Source: Microcebus murinus
Taxonomy: Eukaryota > Chordata > Mammalia > Primates > Cheirogaleidae
DNA length: 64,000 nt
NCBI RefSeq assembly: GCF_040939455.1
Contig: NC_134136.1
Location: 71,666,501-71,730,500 of the forward strand
Direction of reading: 5' to 3'
Of this stretch, positions 23,101 to 33,756 are shown piece after piece (position 1 is the first letter of the stretch; the number at the start of each line of letters is the position of its first letter). Position numbers and translations under genes: made by a program. The notes beneath the pieces are model-generated. The model was not told where the DNA came from, ran no database searches, and was given only the letters and a program-made list of their open reading frames with translations.

Positions 23101-24001
23101 TGATAGCGTGTGTCACCTTTGTCATTTAGTTCAAAGAATCTTTTGATTTCCATCTTTATATCCTTATTTATGAAGTAATCACTTAGCAGAAGGCTGTTTA
23201 GTGTCCACGACTTTTTGTAGAAATGAGAATTTTTGTTAGGGTTTATTTCTAGCTTTATTCCACTATTATCTGAGATGATACATGGTATAATTTCTATTTT
23301 TAAAATTTTTTGAGACATGCTTTGTGTCCTAGGATATGGTCATTCTTAGAGAATGTCGCATGAGCTGATGAGAAGAATGTATATTCAGTGGGTTTGGGGT
23401 AGAATGTCCTGTCAATGTCAGCCAGGCCCATTTGTTCTAGCATTCTGTTTAAGTCCATTATTTCTTTTTTTCTGTTTGGACGACCTGTCCTGTGCTGTCA
23501 GTGGGGTGTTGACACCTCTGGCAATTATGGTGTTGTTATTTATCAATATGTTTAGATTAAGTAGAGTTTGCTTTATAAATCTGGGTGCACCTGAGTAGGG
23601 TGCATATGTATTTTGAATTATTATGTCTTCTTGTTGAACTGTACCCTTCACCATTATATAGTGACCTTCTTTGTCTTTTATTTCTTTTTTTCATTTAAAA
23701 ACTAATTTAGCTCAATTCAAAACTGCCCCCACACCTTCCTTCTTTTGGCTTCTGATTGCTTGGAATATTGTTTTCCACCCCATTACCTTTAGTCTAAATG
23801 CATCCTTGCAGTTTAGGTGTGTTTCCTGGAGATAGCAGATACTTGGCTTGTATATATTTTTTTTATCCATTCAGCCTGCATATGTCTCTTGAGTGGTGAG
23901 TTCAAGCCATTCACATTTGTTGAGAGAAGTGATAGGTGGGGAAAATTTCTGTTCATTCTGTTGGGTTGAACTTTTTTGTTTTGTTTTCTCTCTTGAGCCA
24001 T
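20159..24001 (-). pseudogene. ORF2: L1-H ORF2 remnant
   Basis: The start at 24001 has an MAQ start and recognisable endonuclease sequence (TNVNGLNSPLKRH). RT blocks are recognisable at 21672-22076 ([20 protein letters not shown]), but the catalytic FADD has lost a residue and reads as FDD, and the frame breaks at least ten times. The end matches the SPANWY-type C-terminus near 20160. No functional product is possible. Confidence 0.88.
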
Positions 24002-24044
24002 TGTGGTATCTACCCTTTGATCTTTAGCTTTTGAGCAGCTTTAC

Positions 24045-25057
24045 ATTCACGAGTGTTTATTGTGCTGATCCGTGTGTAACACTATATTGTTTACTTCTTG
24101 GAGGGCTGCTCTTTTCATGGTGAATTCTCTCAGTCTTTGCTTACCTGAGAATGTCTTTATTTCTTCCCCATATATAAAACTTTAGTTTTGTGGGGTACAA
24201 GATTCTAGGCTGGGCATTATCCTGTTTCAAAAGAGTGAGAATGTGGACCAAGTCTCTCCTTGCTTGTAAAGTTTCAGTTGAGTAGTCTGGCGTTATTCGT
24301 ATTGGCTTTCCTTTTTATGTTACTTGTTTCTTTTGCCTCACAGCTTGTACATGGGCATCATTAGTTGATATTTTGGTCAGTCTGATTACTGCATATCGTG
24401 GTGTCTTCCTGTTAGCATTGAATCTCTCATGGGACCTTTGAGATTCCTTTACTTGGACAACTAGATTTTTTTAGCAATGCCTGGGAAATTTTCCTCAATT
24501 ATATCTTCAAATAGCTTATCAAACCCTTGCATATTTTCTTCTTCCCCTTCCAGCATCCTCATAACCTTCACGTTAGGTTTCTTTATATAATCACCCATTT
24601 CTTGTAGGTTTTGCTCTTTTCTTTCATTTATTTTCTCCATCTCTTTGACTGACTTATTTAATTGCAAGGTGTTACTTTCAATCTCTAAGATTCTTTCTTC
24701 TGTTTGATCTACCCTATTCTTGAGGATTTCAACTGTGTTTTGTAGTTCCCTGTGTTTTGTAGATTCTTCATTTCCAGTTCAGTTTGATTTTTCTTTAATG
24801 TTTCAATTTCTTTAGTGAATTTTTCTTCCAGGTCCTTGATTATTATTATTATTTGTGGTTTCTTTGTGTTGGTTATTCATATTTTCTTTCATGTCATTGA
24901 GTTTTCTTACAATCCATGTTTGAAATTCTTCTTCTGTCATTTTAGTATTCTGACTTTGGTTGCTGTCCATTTCTAGAGAGCTGGTGTTCCTCTTCGGGGG
25001 TGTGCTTTCCATTTGAGTCTTCATACTTCCAGAGTTATTTTGCAGATTCCTTTCCAT
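24045..25057 (-). pseudogene. ORF1: L1-H ORF1 remnant
   Basis: Starts at 25057 with MERNLQNNSGS, homologous to MGRNQQKNSGN of L1-B. Open pieces are 24812-25057 and 24461-24667, the second carrying the start of the RRM-like domain (EDIIEENFPGIA). An AAT/ATT-type expansion near 24838-24852 adds consecutive asparagines before the frame is lost. Decayed coiled-coil RNA-binding protein. Confidence 0.85.
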
Positions 25058-26310
25058 CTGGTTCAGTTGTTGCTTCTTGCCTTTGGATATTTGTTTGGAT
25101 AATGATACACCCTATTTAGTCTCTGAACAAGTAGGTGGTGTTTTGGGGTCAGATTCAACCACACCCTGTATGATGAATCAGTTGATGGAGTAAAATTGTG
25201 TGCCAAATGACCTTCCTGTCAGTAGGTGGCACTTGTTGGGAGGAGCAGGCTACAGTGCTTTTTTGGGTCCTATAACCAGATCTTGTTCCTCTGGAGAGGC
25301 ACTCTTGTGCCTCACACAGTGGGTGGTACCCTGGGACTTCCAGGTGTGTCCTTCTTCTCCACCTCAGTGAGGGCAGGTCTGAGAGTGAGTCTGGGTGGAG
25401 CTGGGTTGGGTAAGCCTGCCCTTAAGCAGCACAAATGCTCTTAGCAAGAGTCATAGGTCTGTTCTCTGCTTCCGGGCAAAGCTGTCAGGGAAGGGCTGGA
25501 ATGGGTCCACTCAGCCCGAAATCCTGTGTGTAGGGGTTGGGCTGTCTGAGACCTGCAGTCAGGAGCAGGTCTCACTCCTTTCCACCCTACCCTACTCTGC
25601 AGCTTCTCCTTGGCTTCTGCCAGTAGGTAGGACCTCACAACAGTGGGTCTTCCCTTGCTGTGATGTGGGCAGGGAGGTTCTCTGCCCAGGATAGCAGGCT
25701 GGGCTGGGCACATGGCCCTTCCATGGGAGGAGGGTTGCCCTTCAGGCATGCTGATCTATCCCTGAAGGCACGGGCACCTTAGTAAGCTCATTCACAAATA
25801 TCCCTTCTGTGCCCTGGGGCAATGTGAGACCTGGGTGCACAGGATCTGTTCTGCAGGTCTGAACCCTGGGCCCTGGAATTCAATCCCTCACCCTTCTTGG
25901 GAGAGGTGTTCCATTCCTAAGTTACCCATGGGGTGCCCAAGCTGGGTTAATGTTTCTTAGCCTTAGGATCTGACCCATTCTCCTGGAGTCAACAGGCCAG
26001 CAGCACCTGGGAAGGCTGGTAGGTAGGGAGCTCACAGTTTGAGTATTCCTCAGTCTGCTGTAGGACCCCAAAAGGAAAGGTCCCATTTCCTGGAGATGTC
26101 TCTGGGTGGTGACTAAATTGTCTCTCTTGGTAGCTGTGGATAGGGGGAGAGGTGAATGAAGCAATATGGTGCCTGCCAACCCTCATCTGATGTATGCTTG
26201 ACTGCTTTCTTATTTCTTCCACTTTCTTCTAAAATCTGTCTTTTTTTGCAGAGACACTCTGGATGGTAGTTTTTCTCATCCTCCATCTTGTTCCGCCCTC
26301 TTAATCTCCC
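25058..26310 (-). promoter_or_regulatory. L1-H 5'UTR
   Basis: Homologous to the 5'UTR of L1-B in reverse, with reduced CpG content as expected for an old methylated copy. A degenerate YY1-like CAAGATGGAGG core (reverse, 26278-26288) remains at the 5' end. Confidence 0.75.
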
Positions 26311-26329
26311 TAATTATTTTATTACAGCA

Positions 26330-26565
26330 TCAATTTATGACAAGTTAATGCTTCAAAAGAGAGAAGCTCCCAGGTTTTGGCACCAAATATCAGGCCCAGC
26401 CTCTTGCTAGACTGTTGTTCTGGTTCTTTTGCTCCTTGCTTGGAAAATTTACAAGCAGGGCTCAGAAAATGGAGTGACCACAGACAGGAAGCAATTACAC
26501 ACAAACAGCTTTTATCACAGAAAGGAGAGGAATGAGTCAGTCTCCAGAAGAGAAGAAAGGCCAGA
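26330..26565 (-). mobile_element. ERV LTR-like fragment with primer-binding-site-like motif
   Basis: On the minus strand, a GATAAAAGCTG poly(A)-signal-like string (26506-26516) is followed by U5-like sequence and then TGGTGCCAAAACCTGGGA (26368-26385). This motif has the form of a retroviral primer-binding site after a 5' LTR. The right end begins TGG next to the L1 piece. No viral gene is seen; internal sequence is cut off by L1-H. Which family it belongs to is not clear. Confidence 0.45.
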
Positions 26566-26812
26566 ACTACCATTTGATCCAGCAATCCCATTACTGGGCA
26601 ACTACCCAAAAGACCAAAAGACATTCTATAAAAAAGACACCTGCACTTGAATGTTTATAGCAGCACAATTCACAATTACAAAGATGTGGAAACAACCCAG
26701 GTGCCCATCTATACATGAGTAGATTGATAAAATGTGGTATATGTATACTGTGGAGTTCTACTTGGCCACAAAAAAACAATGGTGATATAGCACCTCTTGT
26801 ATTATTGTGGAT
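26566..26812 (+). mobile_element. L1 ORF2 C-terminal fragment, possibly the continuation of L1-G
   Basis: Begins AGAACTACCATTTGATCC and runs through the region coding the [11 protein letters not shown] block to about 26812. The missing upstream part ends in the same L1 position at 19260. There is no 3'UTR. Confidence 0.8.
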
Positions 26813-27306
26813 TTTTTTATGCTGCAGTCATCGTAGTTACAAAATAGTGCATTTAATGAACCTTAATATATGCTAATTTTGAAAAAAAAATTTAAGAGTT
26901 TAGAGGCTCCCTGGAAGGAATGTAGACTGTGACAAGAACCTAACTATATTATCAATGTGTAAAATAACCTCAAATAATGTGGCAAGAAGGAAGTTCTGAC
27001 CTAATCATCTTTGGAAATAAATATAGTTGGTAACACAAAAAGAAGTGTACAGAAACTACAGATACACTATACGCTAGTCACAAAGTTGTTTCCCAATAGA
27101 GAATGGATTCAACAATTAAGTATATGCATGGTGAATGGTAGAAGCCAGGTTTCTCATCATTGGTATAAGAGATTGCAAATTAACAAGGGCAAGTGGCTAT
27201 AATGATTCATGTGGTAATGAACTGGAGTTAAAGACATCACTATGAAATCATGTTTAACAAATGATAGACACACATGCCTACATATACAAATATTTATAGA
27301 TATGTG

Positions 27307-27366
<60 letters not shown>

Positions 27367-28079
27367 TGTACTAAACACACTTTTATCTCCTTGCATTGTC
27401 AGCTGAGAATGTCTAGCAGCAACAGCTCAACAACAATATGCTTACCTAATGCCCCACTCTTGGTTTCTCATGTCATTTTCCAATAAAAGATACCCACATT
27501 CCTGGTAGAGTTGGTTAATTCTAAGACTGGAACAAGAAATGTATAAGATGAACCTTGAGTATCTTGTTTGGCGAAAAAATAAGAAGTTGCTTAAAAAAGA
27601 AAGCCCATATGGTGGAAGTATTTCAATGGAAAAAGAAAGGAGCTAATTGAAGGAATTCTCAATTCCCAATTTCAAACAATTTATGCAGACACTTAGCTCT
27701 CAAGGAGGGGGAGCATAACTCCCCACTTCTTAACTATAGGCTATGCACAATGACTTCCTTCCTTAATGTAGATCACGGAAAGGGGTAATAAAAGAGTAAC
27801 TTTATAGTGGAGAAATCTATCACTACCTAAGCTCAATTACCAAGCTTAACTCCAACAGTGATAAATCATGTGGATAGCCTAGGCCCTTGATATGATGAGA
27901 ATTGCACTCTATAGTTTTCCTCCCTAAAACCCATGGCCTCAATTTAATCATTAGAAAAATATCATACAAATTCCAATAGAGGGAGCATCTTACAAAATAC
28001 CTGACCAGAACTTCCCAATAACTATTAAGGTCATCAAAAATAAGGAAAGTCTGAGAAACTGCCACAGCCAAGGGGAGCC
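26813..28079. other. Intergenic DNA, nothing recognised besides a microsatellite
   Basis: AT-rich. Open frames through the TA/GA microsatellite encode low-complexity peptide and are not credible. Confidence 0.5.
27300..27366 (+). repeat. (TA)n(GA)n compound microsatellite
   Basis: An alternating TATG/TA tract directly followed by a GA run of about 12 units. Likely polymorphic, and TA runs can extrude cruciforms. Confidence 0.93.
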
Positions 28080-28375
28080 TAATGAGACATGACAACTAAA
28101 TTTAATGTGGTATCTATCCTGATTGGGGTCCTGGAACAGAAGGACATTAGTGAAACACTGAGGAAATTTGACTAAGTGATGGACATTAATTAATAATAAT
28201 ATATTAATATTGATTCATGAGTTATAATCATTGTATCATACTAATTCTTATATTAGTATGATAAAATATGTTAAAATAGGGGAACTGTGTGTGTTGAGGG
28301 GAGGTAATATGGTAACACTGTACTACCTTTGAAACTTTTCTGTAAATATCAAATTATTATAAAATAAAAATTTTA
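28080..28375 (+). mobile_element. Probable ancient LINE (L1M-type) 3' fragment
   Basis: The strings GACAACTAAATTTAATGTGG, GGGGTCCTGGAACAGAAGGA, TTAATTAATAATAATATATT and the end TTTTCTGTAAATATCAAATT followed by AAAATAAAAA form the order of an ancient mammalian LINE 3' end. The exact subfamily is unknown. Confidence 0.55.
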
Positions 28376-29014
28376 CTTGGGGAAAAATACATATATTGTT
28401 AAAGTATGCATAAAGCTTCAGTTTCTGACAAGGCTTCTCATTTCCTGTCAAAAACTCAACCCTCAGATGGTCTCAGAGGAAAAAATGGATTGGAAGGACT
28501 GAAAAACTAACTAATAACAGTGAAAAAAAATCCTGAAGAGCCAGAAGGTCATTGGATTCCAGAATGGGAGGAAATAGCAATATAGAACAAGTGAGGTCCA
28601 AGTGCTACACACTGGGAATGTCATTGGAGGGCTTTCAAATTGTGTCATTCCTACTCCTGCCATAGGTGGATTGTTGCCTGCCTCATTGTCAGTGAGAAGC
28701 AGAGAAACAGGAAACCAGCAGTATTTAGCAGGTTATGGCCAGGGCAGCCTTTTAAGCTTGGCTTCAATTGGAAGAAATTAATCACTCATTCTACAAATAT
28801 TTATTAAGGGTCTACTATGTGCCAGATACTATGCTAGACATTGGGGGGAGGCAATTAGAATGACTGAAGCAGAGTGAGTGAAAATAGTAGAAGATTAAGT
28901 CATAATGAAAACAGGGGAGGGAGCAGAAAAATATTGCTTTCACAGAAATCATATTAAAGAGCATAAAGATAATAAGGCAAGATGGAAACAATACTGAAAA
29001 TAGTCCCATAAAAT
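28376..29014. other. Intergenic DNA with an L2-like tail
   Basis: 28783-28855 (CATTCTACAAATATTTATTA, GGGTCTACTATGTGCCAGAT) is the reverse complement of the L2/MIR 3' end. The rest shows no recognisable feature. Confidence 0.55.
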
Positions 29015-29026
29015 TTCTACTAAGTA

Positions 29027-29367
29027 GGCCGGGCGCATTGGCTCACGTCTGTAATCCTAGCACTCTGGGAGGCCGAGGCGGGCAGATTGCTTGAGGTCAG
29101 GAGTTCAAAACCAGCCTGAGCAAGAGCGAGACCTCTTCTCTACTATAAATAGAAAAACATTAATTGGACAACTAATATATATAGAAAAAATTAGCCGGGC
29201 ATGGTGACACATGCAATGTAGTCCCAGATACTCAGGAGGCTGAGGCAGAAGGATTGCTTGAGCCCAGGAGTTTGAGGTTGCTGTGAGCTAGGCTGACGCC
29301 ATGGCATTCACTTTAGCCTGGGCAACAAAGTGAGACCATGTCTCAAAAAAAAAAAAAAAAAAAAAAA
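29027..29367 (+). mobile_element. Strepsirrhine-type Alu SINE
   Basis: A complete dimeric Alu from GGCCGGGCGC to a 24-bp A-tail. The left arm ends in CTACTATAAATAGAAAAAC and the linker carries ATTAATTGGACAACTAATATA, typical of lemur Alus. The TSD TTCTACTAAGTA (29015-29026) / TTCTACTAAATA (29369-29380) has one mismatch. The left monomer has an intact GTTCAAAACC B-box region. Confidence 0.96.
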
Positions 29368-29589
29368 GTTCTACTAAATAAAGACTTTATTATGAAGAAT
29401 AGCATATTACTAATTAGATCCTTATTTCCACACATCATTCCTTCTTATTAAATCTGCAATTACCATTACAAAGATTGCCATTCATTTTTTTTTATTTTTT
29501 GAGTTTTGAATATTTATTACCTTTGCTTTAAAATTATTTATTTTATTGTAAGTTTAAGCTAACTTTTATTTTTATTTTTTATTTTACTG

Positions 29590-29715
29590 GCAAGGAAACT
29601 GAGGGACAAAGTGAAAAATTGCAAGGTCATATAACTAGTAACAATCAGAGCTAGGGCTCAAACAAAGGCAGGGAGAATTCTGAATACATGCTTGTATTTA
29701 CCACACACTGATACC
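29590..29715 (-). mobile_element. MIR SINE fragment (reverse)
   Basis: GGCAAGGAAACTGAGGGACA and AAGGTCATATAACTAGTAAC follow the reverse complement of the MIR core. Confidence 0.75.
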
Positions 29716-29844
29716 TGTGACCAGGCCTGCTTGTATGGTTTTCTTTGAAGTACCCATTGATGTCTTGTCAGAAGCTCAGTAGTGATGTTATTCTTCCTCA
29801 GGGCAGAGACCCAAGCAGTCAAATTAGCTGCAGCCTTGCCTGCT

Positions 29845-30212
29845 GTCTTATTCTATTTTCTGTTGCTATAATGGAATACAACAGACTGCGTATTTATAAT
29901 GAACATAAATTTTGGGGCCTTAAGGGCCTTGAGGTCGAGAAGTCAAAAAGCATGGTGCTGGAATCTGGAAAATCTTCATGTTGCATCATACCATGAGGGA
30001 AGGCAGGATGGCAAGAAAGGGCAAGAATGGGTGAGCAAGTGAAGACCAAACTTACTTTTATAATAACCCACTCCCAAGACAGTGACATTAATCCATGCAT
30101 GATGGCAGAGCTCTAATAGCCTAATCTTCTCTCAATGGTCCCAGATCTTAGTACTATCACAATGGCAATTAAATTTCAACATGAATCTTGAATGGGACAT
30201 TCAAACCATAGT
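29845..30212 (-). mobile_element. MST/THE1-type LTR (ERVL-MaLR), minus
   Basis: Reads as a reverse MaLR LTR: TTCTGTTGCTATAATGGAAT, ACAACAGACTGCGTATTTAT, then a TTAAATTTCAACATGAATC block and a terminal ACATTCAAACCATAGTA. Non-coding relic, no internal region seen. Confidence 0.85.
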
Positions 30213-30765
30213 ACCTGTGCTTAGGAGCAGCAACACATATAGCTTTCAGAACTAGATCCCCTCACACACCCTACCTTGTACTCCAGGCCACTTCAATGAA
30301 CCTTTTGTCCATCTTATCCCAGGACAGGTTAATGAGCACAAAAGAGTGCATTTATGGCAAAAACAGAAACACAGACACACTCTCTAGGGCTCTGCATGCA
30401 TTTAGTGACAGAGCCATGATTTATCTATTTTTATTTTTTCCACATGAGTGTATTTAGTCTTGCTGAATGAATAATAAGTTACTTTGGGCAGAGATATTAA
30501 TATACTGCATCATTTGTAATCCTTACAGTATCAAATATTTACTGAGCATCTAATCAGTACCAGGCAGTTTTAGATTCTGGGGCTGAAGAAACAAATAAGA
30601 TGCATTCATTGCTTTTGAGGAGCTCACATATGAGCAGGGGAGACAGACACACAGCACAAACAGATAGGTGGCAAAAAATGGAATGACTAAAGAGCATGGA
30701 GGAGGCAATCATTCACTTCACTGAGAGAAGACAAAGCAGTATTTATTTATATATAGTATCCATAG

Positions 30766-30895
30766 TAACCAAGACCATGAGTTTTGGAGTTAGACAGAAC
30801 TTGGTTTGAATTCTGACTCCTCCACTTACAAGCTATGTGATCTTGGGCAAGACATTTAAATTCTCTGACATAGAGTAGGTACTAAATAAGTAGTA
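30766..30895 (+). mobile_element. MIR SINE
   Basis: TTTTGGAGTTAGACAGAACT, TTGGTTTGAATTCTGACTCC and CTATGTGATCTTGGGCAAGA match the tRNA-derived head and core of MIR. Confidence 0.88.
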
Positions 30896-30977
30896 TTGAC
30901 TATCAATATCAGGGAAATTTCCTGAATAAGAAAACAGTTGACATAGTCCTCAAAGAAGACATATGAAAGGATACAGG

Positions 30978-31294
30978 GGTCGGACGTGGTGGCTCACGCC
31001 TGTAATCCTAGCACTCTGGGAGGCTGAGGCGGGCGGATTGCTCAAGGTCAGGAGTTTGAAACCAGCCTGAGCAAAAGCAAGACCTCGTCTCTACTATAAA
31101 TAGAAAAAAATTAATTGGCCAACTAACATATATAGAAAAAATTAGCCGGGCATGGTGGCGCATGCCTGTAGTACCAGCTACTCGGGATGCTGAGGCAGGA
31201 GGATCACTTGAGCCGAGGAGTTTGAGGTTGCTGTGAGCTAGGCTGATGCCACGGCACTCACTCTAGCCTGGGCAACAAAGTGAGACTCTGTCTC

Positions 31295-31320
<26 letters not shown>
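30978..31320 (+). mobile_element. Strepsirrhine-type Alu SINE
   Basis: A complete dimer with the lemur-type linker TTAATTGGCCAACTAACATA and a 26-bp A-tail. The flanks AAGGATACAGG (before) and AAGGATCCGGG (after) are a TSD with mismatches. Confidence 0.95.
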
Positions 31321-31325
<5 letters not shown>

Positions 31326-31625
31326 CGGGGATGATATTTTAATTACAGAAAATTATGTTGCATTGGGATAGGAATAGTCATGTTTGCTGAAGGAAAGTAA
31401 AATAATTTTACATGACAGTTGAGTATTTTAAAGGTTTGGGGTCAGAATGAAGAGAAGTCTTGAAAGGCAGGCTGCAGTCAAGTTAATAAGAGCCTAGAAA
31501 ATTGTGATCAAAGGATTTTGAATTTCAGCCTGTAGGAAAAGTAGAAGAATAGAAAGAGGTTAAATATGGAGTGGGATGGAAAAATGACATATAATCACAT
31601 CTGTATTTTTAATGCCTCAGGTAGT

Positions 31626-33070
31626 GAGTGTGATCATCTTTCATATTATGTGGTTATCCTTGAGTAGATCTCTTTCAGAAAAACTTTAATTCCAAGCATA
31701 TCAGACAGCTGTCTACCAATAGCCATTAATTCAGCCTACATTCTCTAATCACCTAATTCTTAAAATTGTCCATTAATACATATTCTAAAGCAATTATAGT
31801 CCAACATGATAAACAGTTTGTTGGCTCAGCATTTTTATTCAGCAATAAGGAAAAACACATTTGACTAGATAGCCCATCTTAAGGTCGGGGACTTATTTAA
31901 TTTTATCACCTTAAAGAGCCTATATTTTTCATTGATGTAACCAGTCAAAATTTTTCTGAAAAACTCCCAAAGGCAATCAAGCCATGCACCATGGGGAAAA
32001 TTAAGTTTAGAAGCTTACTTCATTCTTGCATTTGCCATCTCCAATCCCAGAAATCCCAACAACTAGAATTCAATTCTTGGAGCTCATCTCAAGGCCTGTT
32101 GACATAGCTTCTACTCCCAGAATCCATCACTATAGTTCAAGAAAATCCATTACCCTTTCCCAAAATGTGTTTTTTTTCTTTTTCATCATGAAGTCTGAAT
32201 TTTAACTCTGGACCTTCTTTGGTACTGTTGAGAAATTTATGAACACGAATACGATGACTGAGGGCACAACACAACTAACGCTCACAGTGACCGGGAATCT
32301 AATCTTTCTCTATTCTCAGGCCTCATTTTCATTTCTATAAAGAAGGGTATTGAGATGAAGAATCTGAAGGAGAGTATTTGGTGCTAACATTCTCAACTTT
32401 ATTTAAACACTACCCCCCCATTAGTTTGGAAACAAGGAGTATAATACCCTGGGAAGAAATTATGGCAAAGATGTATTATATACCCTGATACCAAAATCAT
32501 TGACAGCTAATAGCCAATATTTACTGCATACTCACTGTGTGTCAAACTCTTTTAGATGTGTTTTTAATAATATCAGATTATTCATGGGTCATAGTACCTA
32601 TAAGGTGGAATGTGGTACAGAGTGTAATTCCTCTGAAACCAAAGAAATTCCTAAAAAAACTCCTGGTTGAGGAAATTCTTAAGGTTTCTCCACTGACTAA
32701 AGCCCTAAACTCAGTTTTAGAGAAGCAGTTTCTGTTTCCACAGTTGCCCAACTTTGCCATCTCCCCCACAACTCATTTGATTATTACCAGAAACTGAGTC
32801 ACCATTAACTCCCAGCATAAGTATCATGATGGCTGGCAGATTAATAATGTTCCAAGCAGAGAAAAGGTCCTTATGTGAAGATCTAACATAAAGGTACTTG
32901 CAGATAATCATCATATTCAAACTTGATCCCCAAAACAATGAGATTTCTTGAGGCAATTTTAACTGAGGTTAACAGTATGAGGGAAGGTCAGCTTCTCACT
33001 GCTTTTCACAGACATATACCTAACTAATGGTATTACTGTCATGATGAATTGGAAATAATATTTCAGCTAA
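31626..33070. other. Intergenic DNA, small L2/MIR-like piece only
   Basis: 32515-32570 (CAATATTTACTGCATACTCA) looks like a reverse L2/MIR 3' end. The two overlapping open frames near 32540-32800 on opposite strands lie in unique sequence and show no domain. Confidence 0.45.
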
Positions 33071-33085
33071 AAAATTTAAAGACAT

Positions 33086-33221
33086 GGAGTAAGATGTGCA
33101 ATGTTTGGGGGATGGACACTCTTGAAGCTCTCACTCAAGGGGGGAGGGAGAGCATGGGCAATATGCATAACCGTGACACTTGTACCCACATAATACACTA
33201 ATATAAAAAAAAAAGAACATA
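33086..33221 (+). mobile_element. 136-bp L1 3'UTR insertion with TSD
   Basis: Only the last part of an L1 3'UTR and its A-tail: AGTAAGATGTGCAATGTTTG, then GGGGGATGGACACTC, ending in ATAAAAAAAAAAG. The TSD is AAAATTTAAAGACAT (33071-33085) / AAAATTTAAAGGCAT (33222-33236), one mismatch. An extreme 5' truncation. Confidence 0.92.
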
Positions 33222-33244
33222 AAAATTTAAAGGCATAGATTCTA

Positions 33245-33385
33245 GCTTTGACTAGTGAGAGTAATTAGCTGTGGTAAATGTGAACAAGACACTAAGTATC
33301 TGGGCCTCAGTTTCTTTGTCTGTAAAATGAGAAGGCTAGACTGAATGGTCATTGATATTACTTCTGGCTCTAACAATCTATGATT
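33245..33385 (+). mobile_element. MIR-like SINE
   Basis: GGGCCTCAGTTTCTTTGTCT, GTAAAATGAGAAGGCTAGAC and CTGGCTCTAACAATCTATGA follow the MIR 3' half. Confidence 0.72.
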
Positions 33386-33756
33386 ATCAACCAATTTATT
33401 ACCTAGTCTTCTCCATGTGTCACACATTCTTCAGTGGCTTTAAGAAACTAGCTCCTTTTATTTATAAATAGCCTTTAATATTCATTTAGAACATATAGAC
33501 TTTTTTTTATTGTTTCCTTCTGTTTTTATTTGTTTTTTTTTTTTTATTTCGGCATATTATGGGGGTACAGATTTTAAGGTTTCAATAAATGCTCATTTCC
33601 CCTCTTCCCCCAAAAGTCTGAGTCTCCATCATGACCATCCCCAAGATGGTGCATATCTCACTCATTATGTATGTGTATACCCGCTCCCCTCCCCCCTCCC
33701 ACCTGCCCAATACCCTATTACTGTAGTACCTATGTGTCCACTTAGGTGCTACTCAG

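Larger units (their letters stand above)
19940..26310 (-). mobile_element. Full-length, old L1 (L1-H), minus strand
   Basis: From the right: 5'UTR (about 25058-26310), ORF1 remnant, ORF2 remnant, 3'UTR and a short A-tail at about 19940-19950. A 9-bp AT-rich direct repeat TAATTATTT at 19931-19939 and 26311-26319 is the best TSD candidate, but its low complexity limits certainty. No extra sequence lies between the tail and the TSD. All frames are broken repeatedly, so it is clearly older than L1-B, L1-M and L1-Q. Confidence 0.92.
30534..31625 (-). mobile_element. L2 LINE fragments (reverse), interrupted by MIR and Alu
   Basis: Pieces at 30534-30765, 30896-30977 and 31321-31625 read in order as the reverse complement of the L2 3' region: ATATTTACTGAGCATCTAAT, TTTTGAGGAGCTCACATATG, GGGAAATTTCCTGAATAAG, GATCAAAGGATTTTGAATTT. 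An ancient fossil with no coding capacity; younger SINEs sit inside it. Confidence 0.7.

Noticed and set aside
27157..27486. Open frames on both strands through the TA/GA microsatellite
   Set aside because: They encode low-complexity YI and RE runs that come from the repeat.
32537..32797. 86-codon frame in unique DNA
   Set aside because: A frame of similar length overlaps it on the opposite strand, no domain is visible and there is no exon context.
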